This document shows, in pieces, positions 7,198 to 16,000 of a stretch of DNA of 28,260 bases; positions within the stretch are counted from its first letter, which is position 1, and every line of letters starts with the position of its first letter. Under the pieces are notes generated by a model. It searched no databases, was not told the DNA's origin, and saw only the letters and a list, made by a program, of their open reading frames with translations. This stretch comes from a virus: IMG/VR virus record IMGVR_UViG_3300021197_000406, positions 1 through 28,260 of that record; one strand, given 5' to 3'. A program made the translations under genes and the position numbers.

Positions 7198-8103
7198 ATG
7201 AACTCAGAACTTATAATATCGGGTGTCTCAGGACAGGCACTAGCCGAAATGATGGGGGTATCTTCCTCTAATGATGCTGGCACAAAAAAAGCATCTAACT
7301 TAGCCAGACTTAGTATAATGTCTAAACCTATCATGGGCGACTTCGAGTCGGATGGTAAAGTTAGAAAGACAGAGGTGCTACCAGTTGGTGCATACAGACT
7401 AAAGGTAGATGATGAATTTGTTTATTGTCTTAATCCAGAGATACGTATCTTTTCTCTTAAAGAACAGTGGACACACTGGGACTCAGTAAACAACGTTATG
7501 GACCGTTCTTTAATGGCGAATAACCTTTATGGAGATTTAAAAGACTCCAAAGGAACATTCAACATAGGAAGGCCAACTGGATACCATTCCAAAAAAGAGT
7601 ATGATGCTTTATCACAGGCCACTAAAGATTTGATGCGTTCTGTAAAAAGAACTAAGATAATATTTGGCACTGTAAATTTTAATGGTCTTGCTTTGGATGA
7701 GAATGGTAATGAAGTTACGGGCTATGATGGTCAGATACCATTTATACTAGATACTAAAAATAAGGATAGTATTAATGCTCTTAGAGATGCCTTGGACGTA
7801 GTAAAACGAGACAGTACACTTCCTATAGAGGCCAAGCTGTTAAAGAGAAGTTTTATTTTGGGGGCTAAAATAGAATCTGTTCCACAAACGTATGCTACTA
7901 TACTATTCACTGTTAAGGGTGAAGTAGACCTTGAAGATCAAGACAGTAAAACATTTGAGAGCTTTCAAGATTGGATTATTTGGTCTAACACTTACGTCTT
8001 AGATAAGTGGAAAGAACACAATGTCCAAGAACTTAGCCAAGAGGACGCAGATCTTACAGAACAATTTGTTGAGATTGAAGAGTTTACTGGCGCAGGTGTA
8101 TAA
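7198..8103 (+). CDS. Hypothetical protein, candidate single-stranded DNA-binding protein
   Basis: A 301-residue protein without a clear sequence signature. The middle is rich in predicted beta strands with aromatic residues (EFVYCLNPEIRIF, TYATILFTVKGEV), and the tail is acidic with a near-terminal Phe (QEDADLTEQFVEIEEF). This resembles the general design of phage SSBs such as T7 gp2.5, an OB-fold body with an acidic tail, and the gene lies directly between polymerase and nuclease genes where an SSB is expected. This is inference from composition and context. It starts 42 bases after the polymerase stop, just below its own promoter, and its stop shares bases with the next ATG (TAATG). Confidence 0.65.
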   Translation: MNSELIISGVSGQALAEMMGVSSSNDAGTKKASNLARLSIMSKPIMGDFESDGKVRKTEVLPVGAYRLKVDDEFVYCLNPEIRIFSLKEQWTHWDSVNNVMDRSLMANNLYGDLKDSKGTFNIGRPTGYHSKKEYDALSQATKDLMRSVKRTKIIFGTVNFNGLALDENGNEVTGYDGQIPFILDTKNKDSINALRDALDVVKRDSTLPIEAKLLKRSFILGAKIESVPQTYATILFTVKGEVDLEDQDSKTFESFQDWIIWSNTYVLDKWKEHNVQELSQEDADLTEQFVEIEEFTGAGV

Positions 8104-8885
8104 TGGAGCAACTATCTGAGGCAGGCCATTGGTACGACAAAGATGGTTTGCCTACTTACACTATTATTGGGGCAAATGGTAAAGAAAGAAATACCACCCT
8201 AAGAGATGCGAGGCAGTGGGGATACGTCCCCTCTGTCACAACAGTAATAGGCATGGCAGCAAAACCTGCGCTAGAGAACTGGAAAGTTAATCAAGCGTTG
8301 AACTCAGCTTTGACTTTAGAACAAGATCCAGGGGAGTCGTTAGAAGACTTTACTAATAGATGCAAACAAGACTCAAAAGAAATCGGCAGAAGAGCAGCAG
8401 AGCGTGGTACTATTATCCATGCTATGATTGAACAAGGGTTTATGGGCGGCACAAAAACTAAAGCCTATAAAGTTATTAAAGCATACTTAGATAAAGATTT
8501 TCCTGGAGAGAAATGGATTGCAGAAGATTCATTCTGTTCAAAGAGAGGCTACGGAGGTAAGATAGATTTATATTCTAAATCAGGAATATTTGTTGACTTT
8601 AAGACTAAAGATGGGTTAAAAGATAAGAAGGCATCTAAGCTAGTGTTTGATGATCACGGTATGCAATTATCGGCTTACGCTGCAGGATGTAATTTTAATA
8701 AACCAGAAAGAGTTTCAATATTTGTTGACAGAGAAGATCCTGAATTAATAGCCGTGCATAAGTGGGATATAAAAACCCATGAAAGACATTTAGCTATGTT
8801 CGACAGTCTTCTGTCATATTGGAAACTAATGAAAAAATATGATCCATCAGAGATCTTAAACAATAACAAAGATGAGGCAGCATAA
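8103..8885 (+). CDS. PD-(D/E)XK exonuclease, Cas4/RecB-like
   Basis: A 260-residue nuclease of the PD-(D/E)XK superfamily. The metal-binding core is seen as GGKIDL with Asp155, then VDFKTK with Asp165 and Lys167, followed by the QLSAYA helix that is typical of RecB- and Cas4-like nucleases. A helix with RGTIIHAMIEQG near residue 105 supplies the conserved upstream His. It probably processes DNA ends for recombination or replication, or degrades host DNA. Both borders are one-base TAATG overlaps, so it is co-expressed with the candidate SSB and the small gene downstream. No cysteine cluster is present, so this is not an iron-sulfur Cas4. Confidence 0.85.
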   Translation: MEQLSEAGHWYDKDGLPTYTIIGANGKERNTTLRDARQWGYVPSVTTVIGMAAKPALENWKVNQALNSALTLEQDPGESLEDFTNRCKQDSKEIGRRAAERGTIIHAMIEQGFMGGTKTKAYKVIKAYLDKDFPGEKWIAEDSFCSKRGYGGKIDLYSKSGIFVDFKTKDGLKDKKASKLVFDDHGMQLSAYAAGCNFNKPERVSIFVDREDPELIAVHKWDIKTHERHLAMFDSLLSYWKLMKKYDPSEILNNNKDEAA

Positions 8886-9082
8886 TGGTAAAGATGACAA
8901 TCGAAGGCACAGACTACGACACAGATAATATGACTGATGAACAAAAGGAATTGATTGAAGTTCTTAAAGTTAATACAACTACATCAAATGTAGTCAATCA
9001 TATGTTACAATGTGTGAACGCAATAGGTAGAGTTAAAATTGATGAATTAAAGGCTCTCCTATCAGATGGTAAAAAAGAATAA
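8885..9082 (+). CDS. Small acidic protein, DUF6447-like
   Basis: A 65-residue acidic protein. The N-terminus (MTIEGTDYDTDNMTDEQKEL) resembles a family of small phage proteins (DUF6447-like) with the pattern of a short strand, YDTD, then an alpha helix; I recall this from memory and could not confirm it. The rest is a helical segment ending in KALLSDGKKE. Function unknown. It overlaps the following endonuclease gene by 17 bases. Confidence 0.65.
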   Translation: MVKMTIEGTDYDTDNMTDEQKELIEVLKVNTTTSNVVNHMLQCVNAIGRVKIDELKALLSDGKKE

Positions 9083-9521
9083 TAGTAAACGTAGACACAA
9101 TTCTCGACGCTACAGAAGTGGCTTAGAAGAAACACTTGCTGACTACTTAACGCATCACCAAAAAGAAGTACGTTACGAACTACTGAAGGTCCAATGGGAG
9201 GATCTTCGGTATCGTACCTACACACCTGACTTTCAGTTAGACAATGGCATCATATGTGAGGCTAAAGGATTGTTCGACAATGAAGACAGGCGTAAGCATT
9301 TAGCTATTCAGAAGCAGCACCCTGAATTAGATATACGCTTTGTCTTTAGTAACGCTCAAGCTAAACTATACAAAGGTTCTAAGACTAGGTACTCAGGGTG
9401 GTGTGAGAAGAATAACTTCAAGTGGGCGCATAGAGTTATCCCTATGGACTGGCTAACAGAAAAAGGTAGGTGTACTTCAGCTACTGTGATAAAGTTAAAA
9501 ACAAAAAGAAAGGATATATAA
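9066..9521 (+). CDS. Endonuclease I, Holliday junction resolvase (T7 gp3-like)
   Basis: A 151-residue protein that aligns by eye along almost its whole length with T7 endonuclease I, which cuts four-way and branched DNA as a domain-swapped dimer. The catalytic residues Glu21, Asp55 (TYTPDF), Glu65 and Lys67 (CEAKGL) match T7 Glu20, Asp55, Glu65 and Lys67. The stretches HPELDIRFVFSNA and KLYKGSKT also match T7. A basic N-terminus (KKNNSKRRHNSRRYR) precedes the core. The start lies inside the upstream gene and has no clear Shine-Dalgarno, so expression probably relies on coupling. The next gene starts at the stop (TAATG). Confidence 0.92.
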   Translation: MVKKNNSKRRHNSRRYRSGLEETLADYLTHHQKEVRYELLKVQWEDLRYRTYTPDFQLDNGIICEAKGLFDNEDRRKHLAIQKQHPELDIRFVFSNAQAKLYKGSKTRYSGWCEKNNFKWAHRVIPMDWLTEKGRCTSATVIKLKTKRKDI

Positions 9522-9883
9522 TGGGCTATACATTAGCTGACGATGAAGTTGCTCTTATACTACGGCCTATAAATTTTACTGCCGATGGCGAATGGAGTGG
9601 CCTGATTTCTACTGGATTAGCAATGGGACCAGAAAGTAACATAGATAAGGATATACTTAGTGACTTAATAAAATGCGCTACCTTTCTAAGTGCTTTCCTT
9701 GATGTTGCACACGACTATCCAAACATTATGGAAGTTGTTGAAAAAAGAAGGGACGAAGTGATTAAAATGTTTGAACAAGATGCGAACGAAGAGGCTAATG
9801 GATTACCGGAAGTAGAAGTACAAACTTCTGGAGGGCAGGTTATAAAGTTTGGCCCGACATCTAAAACGAAAGGAAGCGCATGA
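9521..9883 (+). CDS. Hypothetical protein, 120 aa
   Basis: A 120-residue acidic protein starting at ATG 9521 after AAGAAAGGA; an in-frame start at 9470 lies deep in the preceding gene and is less likely. The body has two helices (DILSDLIKCATFLSAFLDVA and NIMEVVEKRRDEVIKMFEQ) and a flexible Ser/Thr/Lys tail. Similar short proteins are frequent in marine phages, but I know no function. It overlaps the DUF3310 gene by 4 bases. Confidence 0.72.
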   Translation: MGYTLADDEVALILRPINFTADGEWSGLISTGLAMGPESNIDKDILSDLIKCATFLSAFLDVAHDYPNIMEVVEKRRDEVIKMFEQDANEEANGLPEVEVQTSGGQVIKFGPTSKTKGSA

Positions 9884-10122
9884 CGGAAGAATTAATACGT
9901 AAGCCAGCTCACTATGCTAGATGGCAGATAGAACCAATCACCTATACTATGGTGAATGGCTTTGAGTTTTGGCGTGGCAATATAGTCAAGTACGCTAGTC
10001 GAGCAGGGCATAAAATTTATGATGGTATGGATGAACAAGAGAGTGAGATAACAGATCTCAACAAAGTAATACGATACGCTGAGATGCGTATTAATCAAAT
10101 TAAGGGTGCTGATGAGTTATAA
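9880..10122 (+). CDS. DUF3310 family protein
   Basis: An 80-residue protein that fits the DUF3310 pattern: KPAHYARWQIEPITYTMVNG, then a FEFWRGNIVKYASRAGHK segment, then an acidic helix (ITDLNKVIRYAEMRI). DUF3310 proteins are widespread in phages and are sometimes annotated as nucleotide kinase-like, without firm evidence. It sits a short distance from the ribonucleotide reductase, which fits a link to nucleotide metabolism. It starts in an ATGA overlap and ends inside the next small gene. Confidence 0.85.
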   Translation: MTEELIRKPAHYARWQIEPITYTMVNGFEFWRGNIVKYASRAGHKIYDGMDEQESEITDLNKVIRYAEMRINQIKGADEL

Positions 10123-10294
10123 ATCTTTTCATATATCGTTTGCAATGAAGGTAGACGAAGAAGGCAATATCCTATCCTTAGTAGAAGATGAACACGAGAG
10201 AGATGTTGAAGAAGTAATATCAAATGCGCTGCATGATATTGACGATGTAAGAATAGAAAAAATTAAAGTAAAAGGGAAAGACTATGGACGGTAA
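10112..10294 (+). CDS. Small acidic hypothetical protein, 60 aa
   Basis: A 60-residue acidic protein. ATG 10112 is chosen because AAGGG lies just upstream; the frame also has a GTG at 10106. The sequence looks like a beta strand (FHISFAMKVDEEG), a Glu/Asp-rich helix (DEHERDVEEVISNALHDI), and a second strand (VRIEKIKVKGKD), a small alpha-beta fold of unknown role. It overlaps the DUF3310 gene by 11 bases and the ribonucleotide reductase by 11 bases. Confidence 0.65.
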   Translation: MSYKSFHISFAMKVDEEGNILSLVEDEHERDVEEVISNALHDIDDVRIEKIKVKGKDYGR

Positions 10295-12188
10295 CTATCT
10301 ACCAACGGACTACCAATCATTCATTCACAAATCTAGATACGCCAGGTGGTTAGATACTGAGGGACGCAGAGAAAGCTGGCATGAAACAGTACTGAGGTAT
10401 GTATCTAATATATGTAAAACAAACGCTATAGATACAAATACTAAAAAAGAATTGTACGATGCTATTATATCTTTACAAGTAATGCCATCCATGAGAGCTA
10501 TGATGACTGCAGGTCCTGCACTAGAGCGAGACAACACAGCAGGATATAACTGTAGCTACCTACCAGTTGATGACCCTAAAAGTTTTGATGAAGCTATGTT
10601 TATACTTTTGTGTGGTACAGGTGTGGGGTTTTCTGTTGAGAGACAGTTTGTATCTAAGCTGCCGGAAGTACCAACGATGTTTGATAGTGATACAACTATA
10701 ATAGTTAAGGATAGTAAGGAGGGCTGGGCTAAAGCATTTAGACAAGTCTTAGCATTACTCTGGGCAGGGGAAGTACCTAAGTGGGATGTATCTCTAGTTC
10801 GTCCAGCAGGAGCTAAACTAAAGACGTTTGGTGGCAGAGCTTCTGGTCCAGCACCTTTGATAGATCTGTTTAACTTTTGTATTGCTACATTCAAAGGCGC
10901 ACAAAACCGCAGGTTGTCTAGCCTAGAGTGTCATGACATTATGTGTAAAGTTGGTGAGATAGTTGTAAGTGGTGGCGTTAGACGTAGTGCTATGATTAGT
11001 TTGTCTAATCTAAGCGATGACCGTATGCGTCATGCTAAGTCAGGCAACTGGTGGGAACATGCAGGGCATCGAGCATTAGCTAATAACTCAGTTAGCTATA
11101 CAGAAAAGCCAGACATGGAGACTTTCTTGCGTGAGTGGACAGCATTAGTTGAATCTAAGTCAGGTGAGCGTGGCATCTTCAACAGACAGGCTAGTAAGAA
11201 ACAAGCAGCTAAGAATGGCAGACGAGACACTGAATGGGAGTTTGGGACAAATCCTTGCAGCGAGATAATCCTACGCCCATACCAATTCTGCAATTTATCT
11301 GAGGTAGTAGTACGAGCCACAGACGATATAAAGAGTTTATCTAACAAAGTTAAGTTAGCTACAATTATAGGTACAATACAATCCAGTCTAACTAAGTTTC
11401 CGTACTTGCGTAAAGTCTGGCAGAATAATACGGAGGAAGAAAGGCTACTGGGTGTTTCTCTTACAGGCATAATGGATAACCCATTGCTCACAGCTAAGAA
11501 CAAAGGGTTAGCTCAAACGCTAGATCACTTGCGTCACGTTGCTGTTGATACTAATAAAGAGTGGGCAGTAAGACTAGGGGTACAACAATCTACTGCTATT
11601 ACGTGCGTCAAGCCTAGTGGAACTGTATCACAACTTGTAGACAGTGCATCAGGCATACACGCTAGACACAGCCAGTATTATTATAGAACTGTTCGAGGAG
11701 ACAACAAAGATCCTATTACACAGTTTATGAAAGATCAGGGCATACCTTCAGAGTTATGTGTAATGAAACCAGACACTACCACTGTTTTTACGTTTCCTAT
11801 TGCATCACCTAAAAATGCAGTAACTCGTAACGACATGACAGCCATAGATCAACTAGAGATGTGGTTAACCTATCAACGCCACTGGTGTGAACACAAACCT
11901 TCTGTAACCATTACAGTTCTACCTGATGAATGGATGGACGTAGGAGCATTTGTATATAAGTATTTTGATGAGATGAGTGGTGTGTCTTTTCTGCCACACT
12001 CAGATCATACCTATCAGCAAGCACCCTATCAAGAGTGTAGCAAGGATGAATACAAAGCGTTACTGAAAGACTTCCCTAGTAAGATTGACTGGGAAAAGTT
12101 ATCTTCTTATGAACAGGAAGACAATACTGTAGGGATGCAAACCCTAGCGTGTAGCGGTGATGTGTGTGAGATTGTGGACCTTACGTAG
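10284..12188 (+). CDS. nrdJ: Adenosylcobalamin-dependent ribonucleoside-triphosphate reductase (class II, monomeric)
   Basis: A 634-residue class II ribonucleotide reductase that makes dNTPs from NTPs with coenzyme B12 as radical source. The pattern matches the monomeric Lactobacillus leichmannii enzyme: a disulfide pair Cys90 (YNCSYL) and Cys336 (QFCNLS), the radical Cys325 (NPCSEI) 11 residues before the second one, a CGTGVGFSVE loop, and a C-terminal redox pair Cys623 and Cys628 (CSGDVC). It would support phage DNA synthesis from host ribonucleotides. No thioredoxin gene is seen nearby, so host reductant is needed. The host must make or take up B12. The start follows AAAGGGAAAG. Confidence 0.94.
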   Translation: MDGNYLPTDYQSFIHKSRYARWLDTEGRRESWHETVLRYVSNICKTNAIDTNTKKELYDAIISLQVMPSMRAMMTAGPALERDNTAGYNCSYLPVDDPKSFDEAMFILLCGTGVGFSVERQFVSKLPEVPTMFDSDTTIIVKDSKEGWAKAFRQVLALLWAGEVPKWDVSLVRPAGAKLKTFGGRASGPAPLIDLFNFCIATFKGAQNRRLSSLECHDIMCKVGEIVVSGGVRRSAMISLSNLSDDRMRHAKSGNWWEHAGHRALANNSVSYTEKPDMETFLREWTALVESKSGERGIFNRQASKKQAAKNGRRDTEWEFGTNPCSEIILRPYQFCNLSEVVVRATDDIKSLSNKVKLATIIGTIQSSLTKFPYLRKVWQNNTEEERLLGVSLTGIMDNPLLTAKNKGLAQTLDHLRHVAVDTNKEWAVRLGVQQSTAITCVKPSGTVSQLVDSASGIHARHSQYYYRTVRGDNKDPITQFMKDQGIPSELCVMKPDTTTVFTFPIASPKNAVTRNDMTAIDQLEMWLTYQRHWCEHKPSVTITVLPDEWMDVGAFVYKYFDEMSGVSFLPHSDHTYQQAPYQECSKDEYKALLKDFPSKIDWEKLSSYEQEDNTVGMQTLACSGDVCEIVDLT

Positions 12189-12583
12189 TGCAGCTAGATC
12201 TCTTTAAAGAGCTACCAAGTAAGATTGAAGGACCCTCAAAGTATTGCAAGAAGTGTGATATTCTCAAACCAATGAGTTCTTTTAGATTATATCGTAGGGC
12301 TACTGGAGATCGTAATTCTAGAGATAGTAAATGCAAAGATTGTTCTCGTCACGCAAACAACGTAATAAAAAAACTCCGGGCTATTTCTCCAGCACCAGAG
12401 GGACATTGTGAGTGTTGTCTCGTAAAGACAGATAAACTTGTATTAGATCATTGTCACGATACAGAGATATTTAGGGGTTGGTTATGCCCTCCATGCAATC
12501 TTGGCATTGGGGTTTTGGGAGATACAATAGGGGATATTAAAAAGGCACTAAACTACTTAAACAAAACATCAAGGAAACAATAG
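12188..12583 (+). CDS. Endonuclease VII-like recombination endonuclease
   Basis: A 131-residue nuclease of the T4 endonuclease VII (HNH / beta-beta-alpha metal) class. The core has zinc ligands Cys74, Cys77, Cys100 and Cys103 around the active-site DHCHD segment (Asp87, His88, His90) and the conserved helix start CPPCNLGIG. An extra N-terminal zinc finger is formed by Cys20, Cys23, Cys49 and Cys52. It starts at GTG 12188, whose first base is the last base of the reductase stop, so it depends on coupling; no ATG would keep the first finger. With endonuclease I it gives this phage two unrelated branched-DNA nucleases. A homing-type origin is possible. Confidence 0.88.
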   Translation: MQLDLFKELPSKIEGPSKYCKKCDILKPMSSFRLYRRATGDRNSRDSKCKDCSRHANNVIKKLRAISPAPEGHCECCLVKTDKLVLDHCHDTEIFRGWLCPPCNLGIGVLGDTIGDIKKALNYLNKTSRKQ

Positions 12584-12587
12584 CCCT

Positions 12588-12791
12588 ATGAAACTACAAC
12601 ACGAAGCTAATGTACACATGAACCGAAAACAAACTAAGTTTGCAAACGAGTTTAATAAAATTATGAAACCTTTAAAAACCCTTTTAACTTCGGAGTTGTA
12701 TGAAACACCTGAACAGGCCAATGCTTTATTGCATCTTGTTGAAGTAGAGTTGTGGGCTAAAAGAGGTGTTGAAATCTGGGGTGTCAAGTAG
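12588..12791 (+). CDS. Hypothetical protein, 67 aa
   Basis: A basic 67-residue protein, mostly helical (KFANEFNKIMKPLKTLL and EQANALLHLVEVELWAKRG). No family recognised. It begins 4 bases after the endonuclease VII-like gene and is probably the last gene of that transcript. The sequence after its stop leads into the only sizeable non-coding region of the window. Confidence 0.65.
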   Translation: MKLQHEANVHMNRKQTKFANEFNKIMKPLKTLLTSELYETPEQANALLHLVEVELWAKRGVEIWGVK

Positions 12792-12811
12792 TCATAACGG
12801 GGTTGTGATTA

Positions 12812-12831
12812 TAGCAATATTAAAATTGCTA
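12812..12831. promoter_or_regulatory. Perfect inverted repeat upstream of the DUF1127 gene
   Basis: TAGCAAT at 12812-12818 and ATTGCTA at 12825-12831 form a perfect 7-base inverted repeat with a 6-base centre. It lies just upstream of the promoter at 12837-12845, in the place of a -35 box, so an operator or activator site is likely. A weak terminator is less likely because there is no T run on either side. Confidence 0.5.
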
Positions 12832-12836
12832 AAGTG

Positions 12837-12845
12837 TGGTATAAC
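12837..12845 (+). promoter_or_regulatory. Extended -10 promoter for the DUF1127 gene
   Basis: TGGTATAAC is an extended -10 element (TGn plus a 5/6 TATAAT match). No good -35 box lies at the right distance, which fits an extended -10 or activator-dependent promoter. It shares GTATAACTAYAAT (12 of 13 bases) with the promoter at 7133-7161. The start of the mRNA would be near 12852. Confidence 0.55.
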
Positions 12846-12869
12846 TACAATACATTAAAGGAGTTATAC
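12839..12869. promoter_or_regulatory. 8-base inverted repeat spanning promoter and ribosome binding site
   Basis: GTATAACT at 12839-12846 is the exact reverse complement of AGTTATAC at 12862-12869, with 15 bases between. The first arm is the -10 box; the second lies between the strong AAGGAG site (12858-12863) and the ATG. The left arm would be outside the mRNA, so a dimeric protein binding site is more likely than an RNA hairpin. Confidence 0.45.
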
Positions 12870-12870
12870 T

Positions 12871-13005
12871 ATGATAAGAAAACTATGGCGCAAAGCGGTA
12901 GCTGCACAAGAAAGAAAAGCTAACTACTGGAAACTATACCATATGACAGACAGGGAACTACAAGATATTGGCATTGACCGATATGATCTAAAGCGTATGC
13001 TATAG
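12871..13005 (+). CDS. DUF1127 small protein
   Basis: A 44-residue Arg/Lys-rich protein with a strong ribosome binding site (AAGGAG, 7 bases upstream) and its own promoter. It fits the DUF1127 pattern: basic N-terminal helix with Trp (RKLWRKAVAAQERKANYW), then LYHMTDRELQDIGIDRYDL, matching the L..Ms.reL.DIGlsR.di core. In alphaproteobacteria such proteins are small RNA-related regulators linked to RNA turnover, phosphate and growth control. A phage copy might rewire host RNA metabolism; that is inference. It is too small for many gene finders. Its last Leu codon and stop overlap the last Leu codon and stop of the convergent - strand gene. Confidence 0.85.
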   Translation: MIRKLWRKAVAAQERKANYWKLYHMTDRELQDIGIDRYDLKRML

Positions 13006-16000
13006 TCTGTTATCTTCGTACATTTCAATGTAATCTAAAAACCGCATTAAAGTACCAGTGTTCATGTCGCTGATGCTACCTTCATAGCCATTGCCTATAC
13101 TCTTTAAGTACTTAAACGCTGCTTCTTTAGCATCTTTCTTTTGCATCTTTGCTTTTCTTTTTAACGACAGTTGAGCAGCATCATTACCACGGTAGTTTTC
13201 ATCCATGAGTTTTCTTACGGTGTTTGCTGTTTCGTTTTTGACATTCTTAACAATCTGTTCTTTTTGTTTTTGCGTTCCGTTTTGGAAGACCCCTGTGTCT
13301 AACCATTTGGCGGAAGCTCTTTCCATTATAGGAGCAAACAACTCATTAAATATTCTATCATAAGCAGGTAAGTTACTTCTTTCACTAGATTTAAAGTCTT
13401 TCATTTCCGCCATAGAGTAAAGTATCTCTGTAGCGGTTCTGCCAGGTTTAGTAGTAACGCCTATTGCCCTAGCAATTGGGTTGGGATCTTGTATATCTCC
13501 TGCCCTACCACCAACTCGTAAAGTTTTAGTTCCTAGCGCACCAATCTTTACGTCTTTATCTAAAAATATTTCAATAAGGTTATCGACATACTTTGTTGCA
13601 GATATAGCAAATACGTTAGCTCCTGTTTCTTGTCGAGGATCTTTAGCTACATCACTGTCTGCCATGTACCCTACTATCTTGTTAAGGGCATCTAGAGGTC
13701 TAGTAAAACCAGCCGCAATATTACCTGCTGCTCTGTAAACTTGCTGGGCATTTATTTGACGTTTGTCTGGTTCGTCGTTAAACATAACATCCATCATGTT
13801 AAGTAAATCATTTGAAAACTGAGTGTCTCTAGCAACCTGTCCTACAGCAAGTGCATCACCTAAGTCTATTAATAAAGAATTAGAAACGGTATCTCCATCT
13901 TTTACAGTATTAGAAATACGCCCTGCTATCATCCAGACTGACATAGGAAATGTATTTTTAAAATCAACAACTGCACCATTTACTTCTCTTTGATACCAAG
14001 GAAGATTTTTTGCTTTAGCTTCGTCGTCACTTTGCATAGCTAAACTAATAGCAGTAAGTCCTACAACACTACGGTATAGTGCTTCTTTTGGTTCTATTGC
14101 TTCTTGGCCTCTTTTAAATTTAATGCCTTTAAACATACCAAAACCAGAAACATCTGCTTTTTCTCCTACTGTAGCAACACGCCCTATTGTCTTAGCATAT
14201 TGAACTAGGCCACCTAACGACCACTGATAGGTTGTAGCTACTACGCTATTAAAGAACCTACCAAATGGTAGTATCGTACCTAGACCAGGAGTAGCGGATA
14301 CTTTTTCAACTAACTCAGCTAAACCTTTTAGGCCTTGGTCGTCTGTAGTATAGTCTTTAGCAAATACAGATCTCAATGTTGTATCCACTGCACTTCCTAC
14401 AATGTCTGTATCAATTAAGTCAACATCTGCTCGTACTAATTTTCCGTTAACAGAAACTTCTCGTGCATTTATTACATCAGATAAAGTCACACCGTGTTTT
14501 AGTCTTAGAAGTTTATCCATTTCAGTAGTCAACATTAAGGCTTTAGTTACAGAGTCTTGGAGTTCAACAGCAGTTACTCTGTTAGCTGTAGTAACAGCAT
14601 TTTCTACTCCACGAGCGATCTTACCACCCACGCCTTCTTGTGGCATGTTGAACGCAGATAACTTTCTATCAACACCTGCAGTTATAGTTGCTTTCAGTGT
14701 TTTCTGTACGTCTTCGTTGTATAATAAAAATTCTTCATATGCTTGTCTTGTTGAGTATGGGTCAGCTAGATTTTTTAGTTTTTGTACTATCATTGATCCG
14801 TATACAGCACCCATTCTTTGCATTTCTTTATTGCCTGTAATAGAACCGTATGCGTAGGTTACCCCACCATTTAACATTTCAGCTATAGATCTAGCACCAA
14901 AGAACTGAGCAAATCCTTGTACGTTTACAAACGTTGTAGCCGGGGAAGAAACTAAAAGTCTTTTCCAAGCATTTTGAGCAAACGAAGCATATTTAGTTCT
15001 ACTTTTTTGTCCTGCTGCTTCATCTTTAAGTTCTATTCCTCGCTTCATCGCTTCTAGAGCCTCATCCCCTTTAAGGATCGCACCATCTAGCACACGTTTA
15101 GCTACAGAGGGAACGGCTAGTATACGCCCTGCTTCAGAAAACTGTGATGCCATTAGAGAAGGTAATTCTAATCTAATCTGTGTCAGATCACCAAACTTAA
15201 CATGTAAACTTGTGTCTGCTAATAAATCATTTATTTGTCTTAATTGTATGTCTGTCATTTCAGGAATGATGTCTGTTATAAGATCTGATATATTAACTTT
15301 ACCAGTAAGCTTTATGTTAAAGTCATCCATATACATTCTTAAAAGACCATCAACTTGACCTTTTCCTCCTGTACCCAGTACTATGTCTCGTAATAAAGTG
15401 GATAAAGGCATTTCAACGTAATCACTTTCTAGAGGGTTGTTTCCTCCCCGTTGCATTATCTTACGACCTTCGTCTACTTTAGTTTTCCACCCTTTTGCTT
15501 TTTGTAAAACATGTTCTGCAGCTTTTGCACTTTGCGTTTTATTAAGTAAGCTGGTTGCTTTTAAATTAGCCTGGCTTACCATTTCATTAATTCTAAATCT
15601 GTCTTTACTATTTTCAAGACCAGACTTTTCAGCACCCATCTTTTTAAAACCTACATGTGCGCCAACGGATGCAAATCCTGCTAACGAACTAAAGGCACTA
15701 GATATAGCACTGAACTCATCTTGTACGCCAATGTCTATTCTATTGCTTTGAATGGCTGCGTCTTGTAGTACGGCAGCAGTTGCATCAAGAACGCCTGTTT
15801 GAAACACAGGTTTAGAAATGCCTAATGTAGTACCTCCCCCAAAAGCCCTATCTCTGAGGGTTAAAGACCCTGCTTCTTTTTTAGATAGCTTTAATGCTTT
15901 TGTTGCGCCTTGCTTGCTTATGTCTTTAGCTAATTTCTCTTGTGCTTCCAATGCAGATCTTTGTAGAAAGGCTTGTTGGTTAGCTTTAAATATTGATCTT

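Noticed and set aside
12812-12831. Inverted repeat as a transcription terminator
   Set aside because: The stem is short and AT-rich and no T run follows on either strand, so a regulatory site is more likely.
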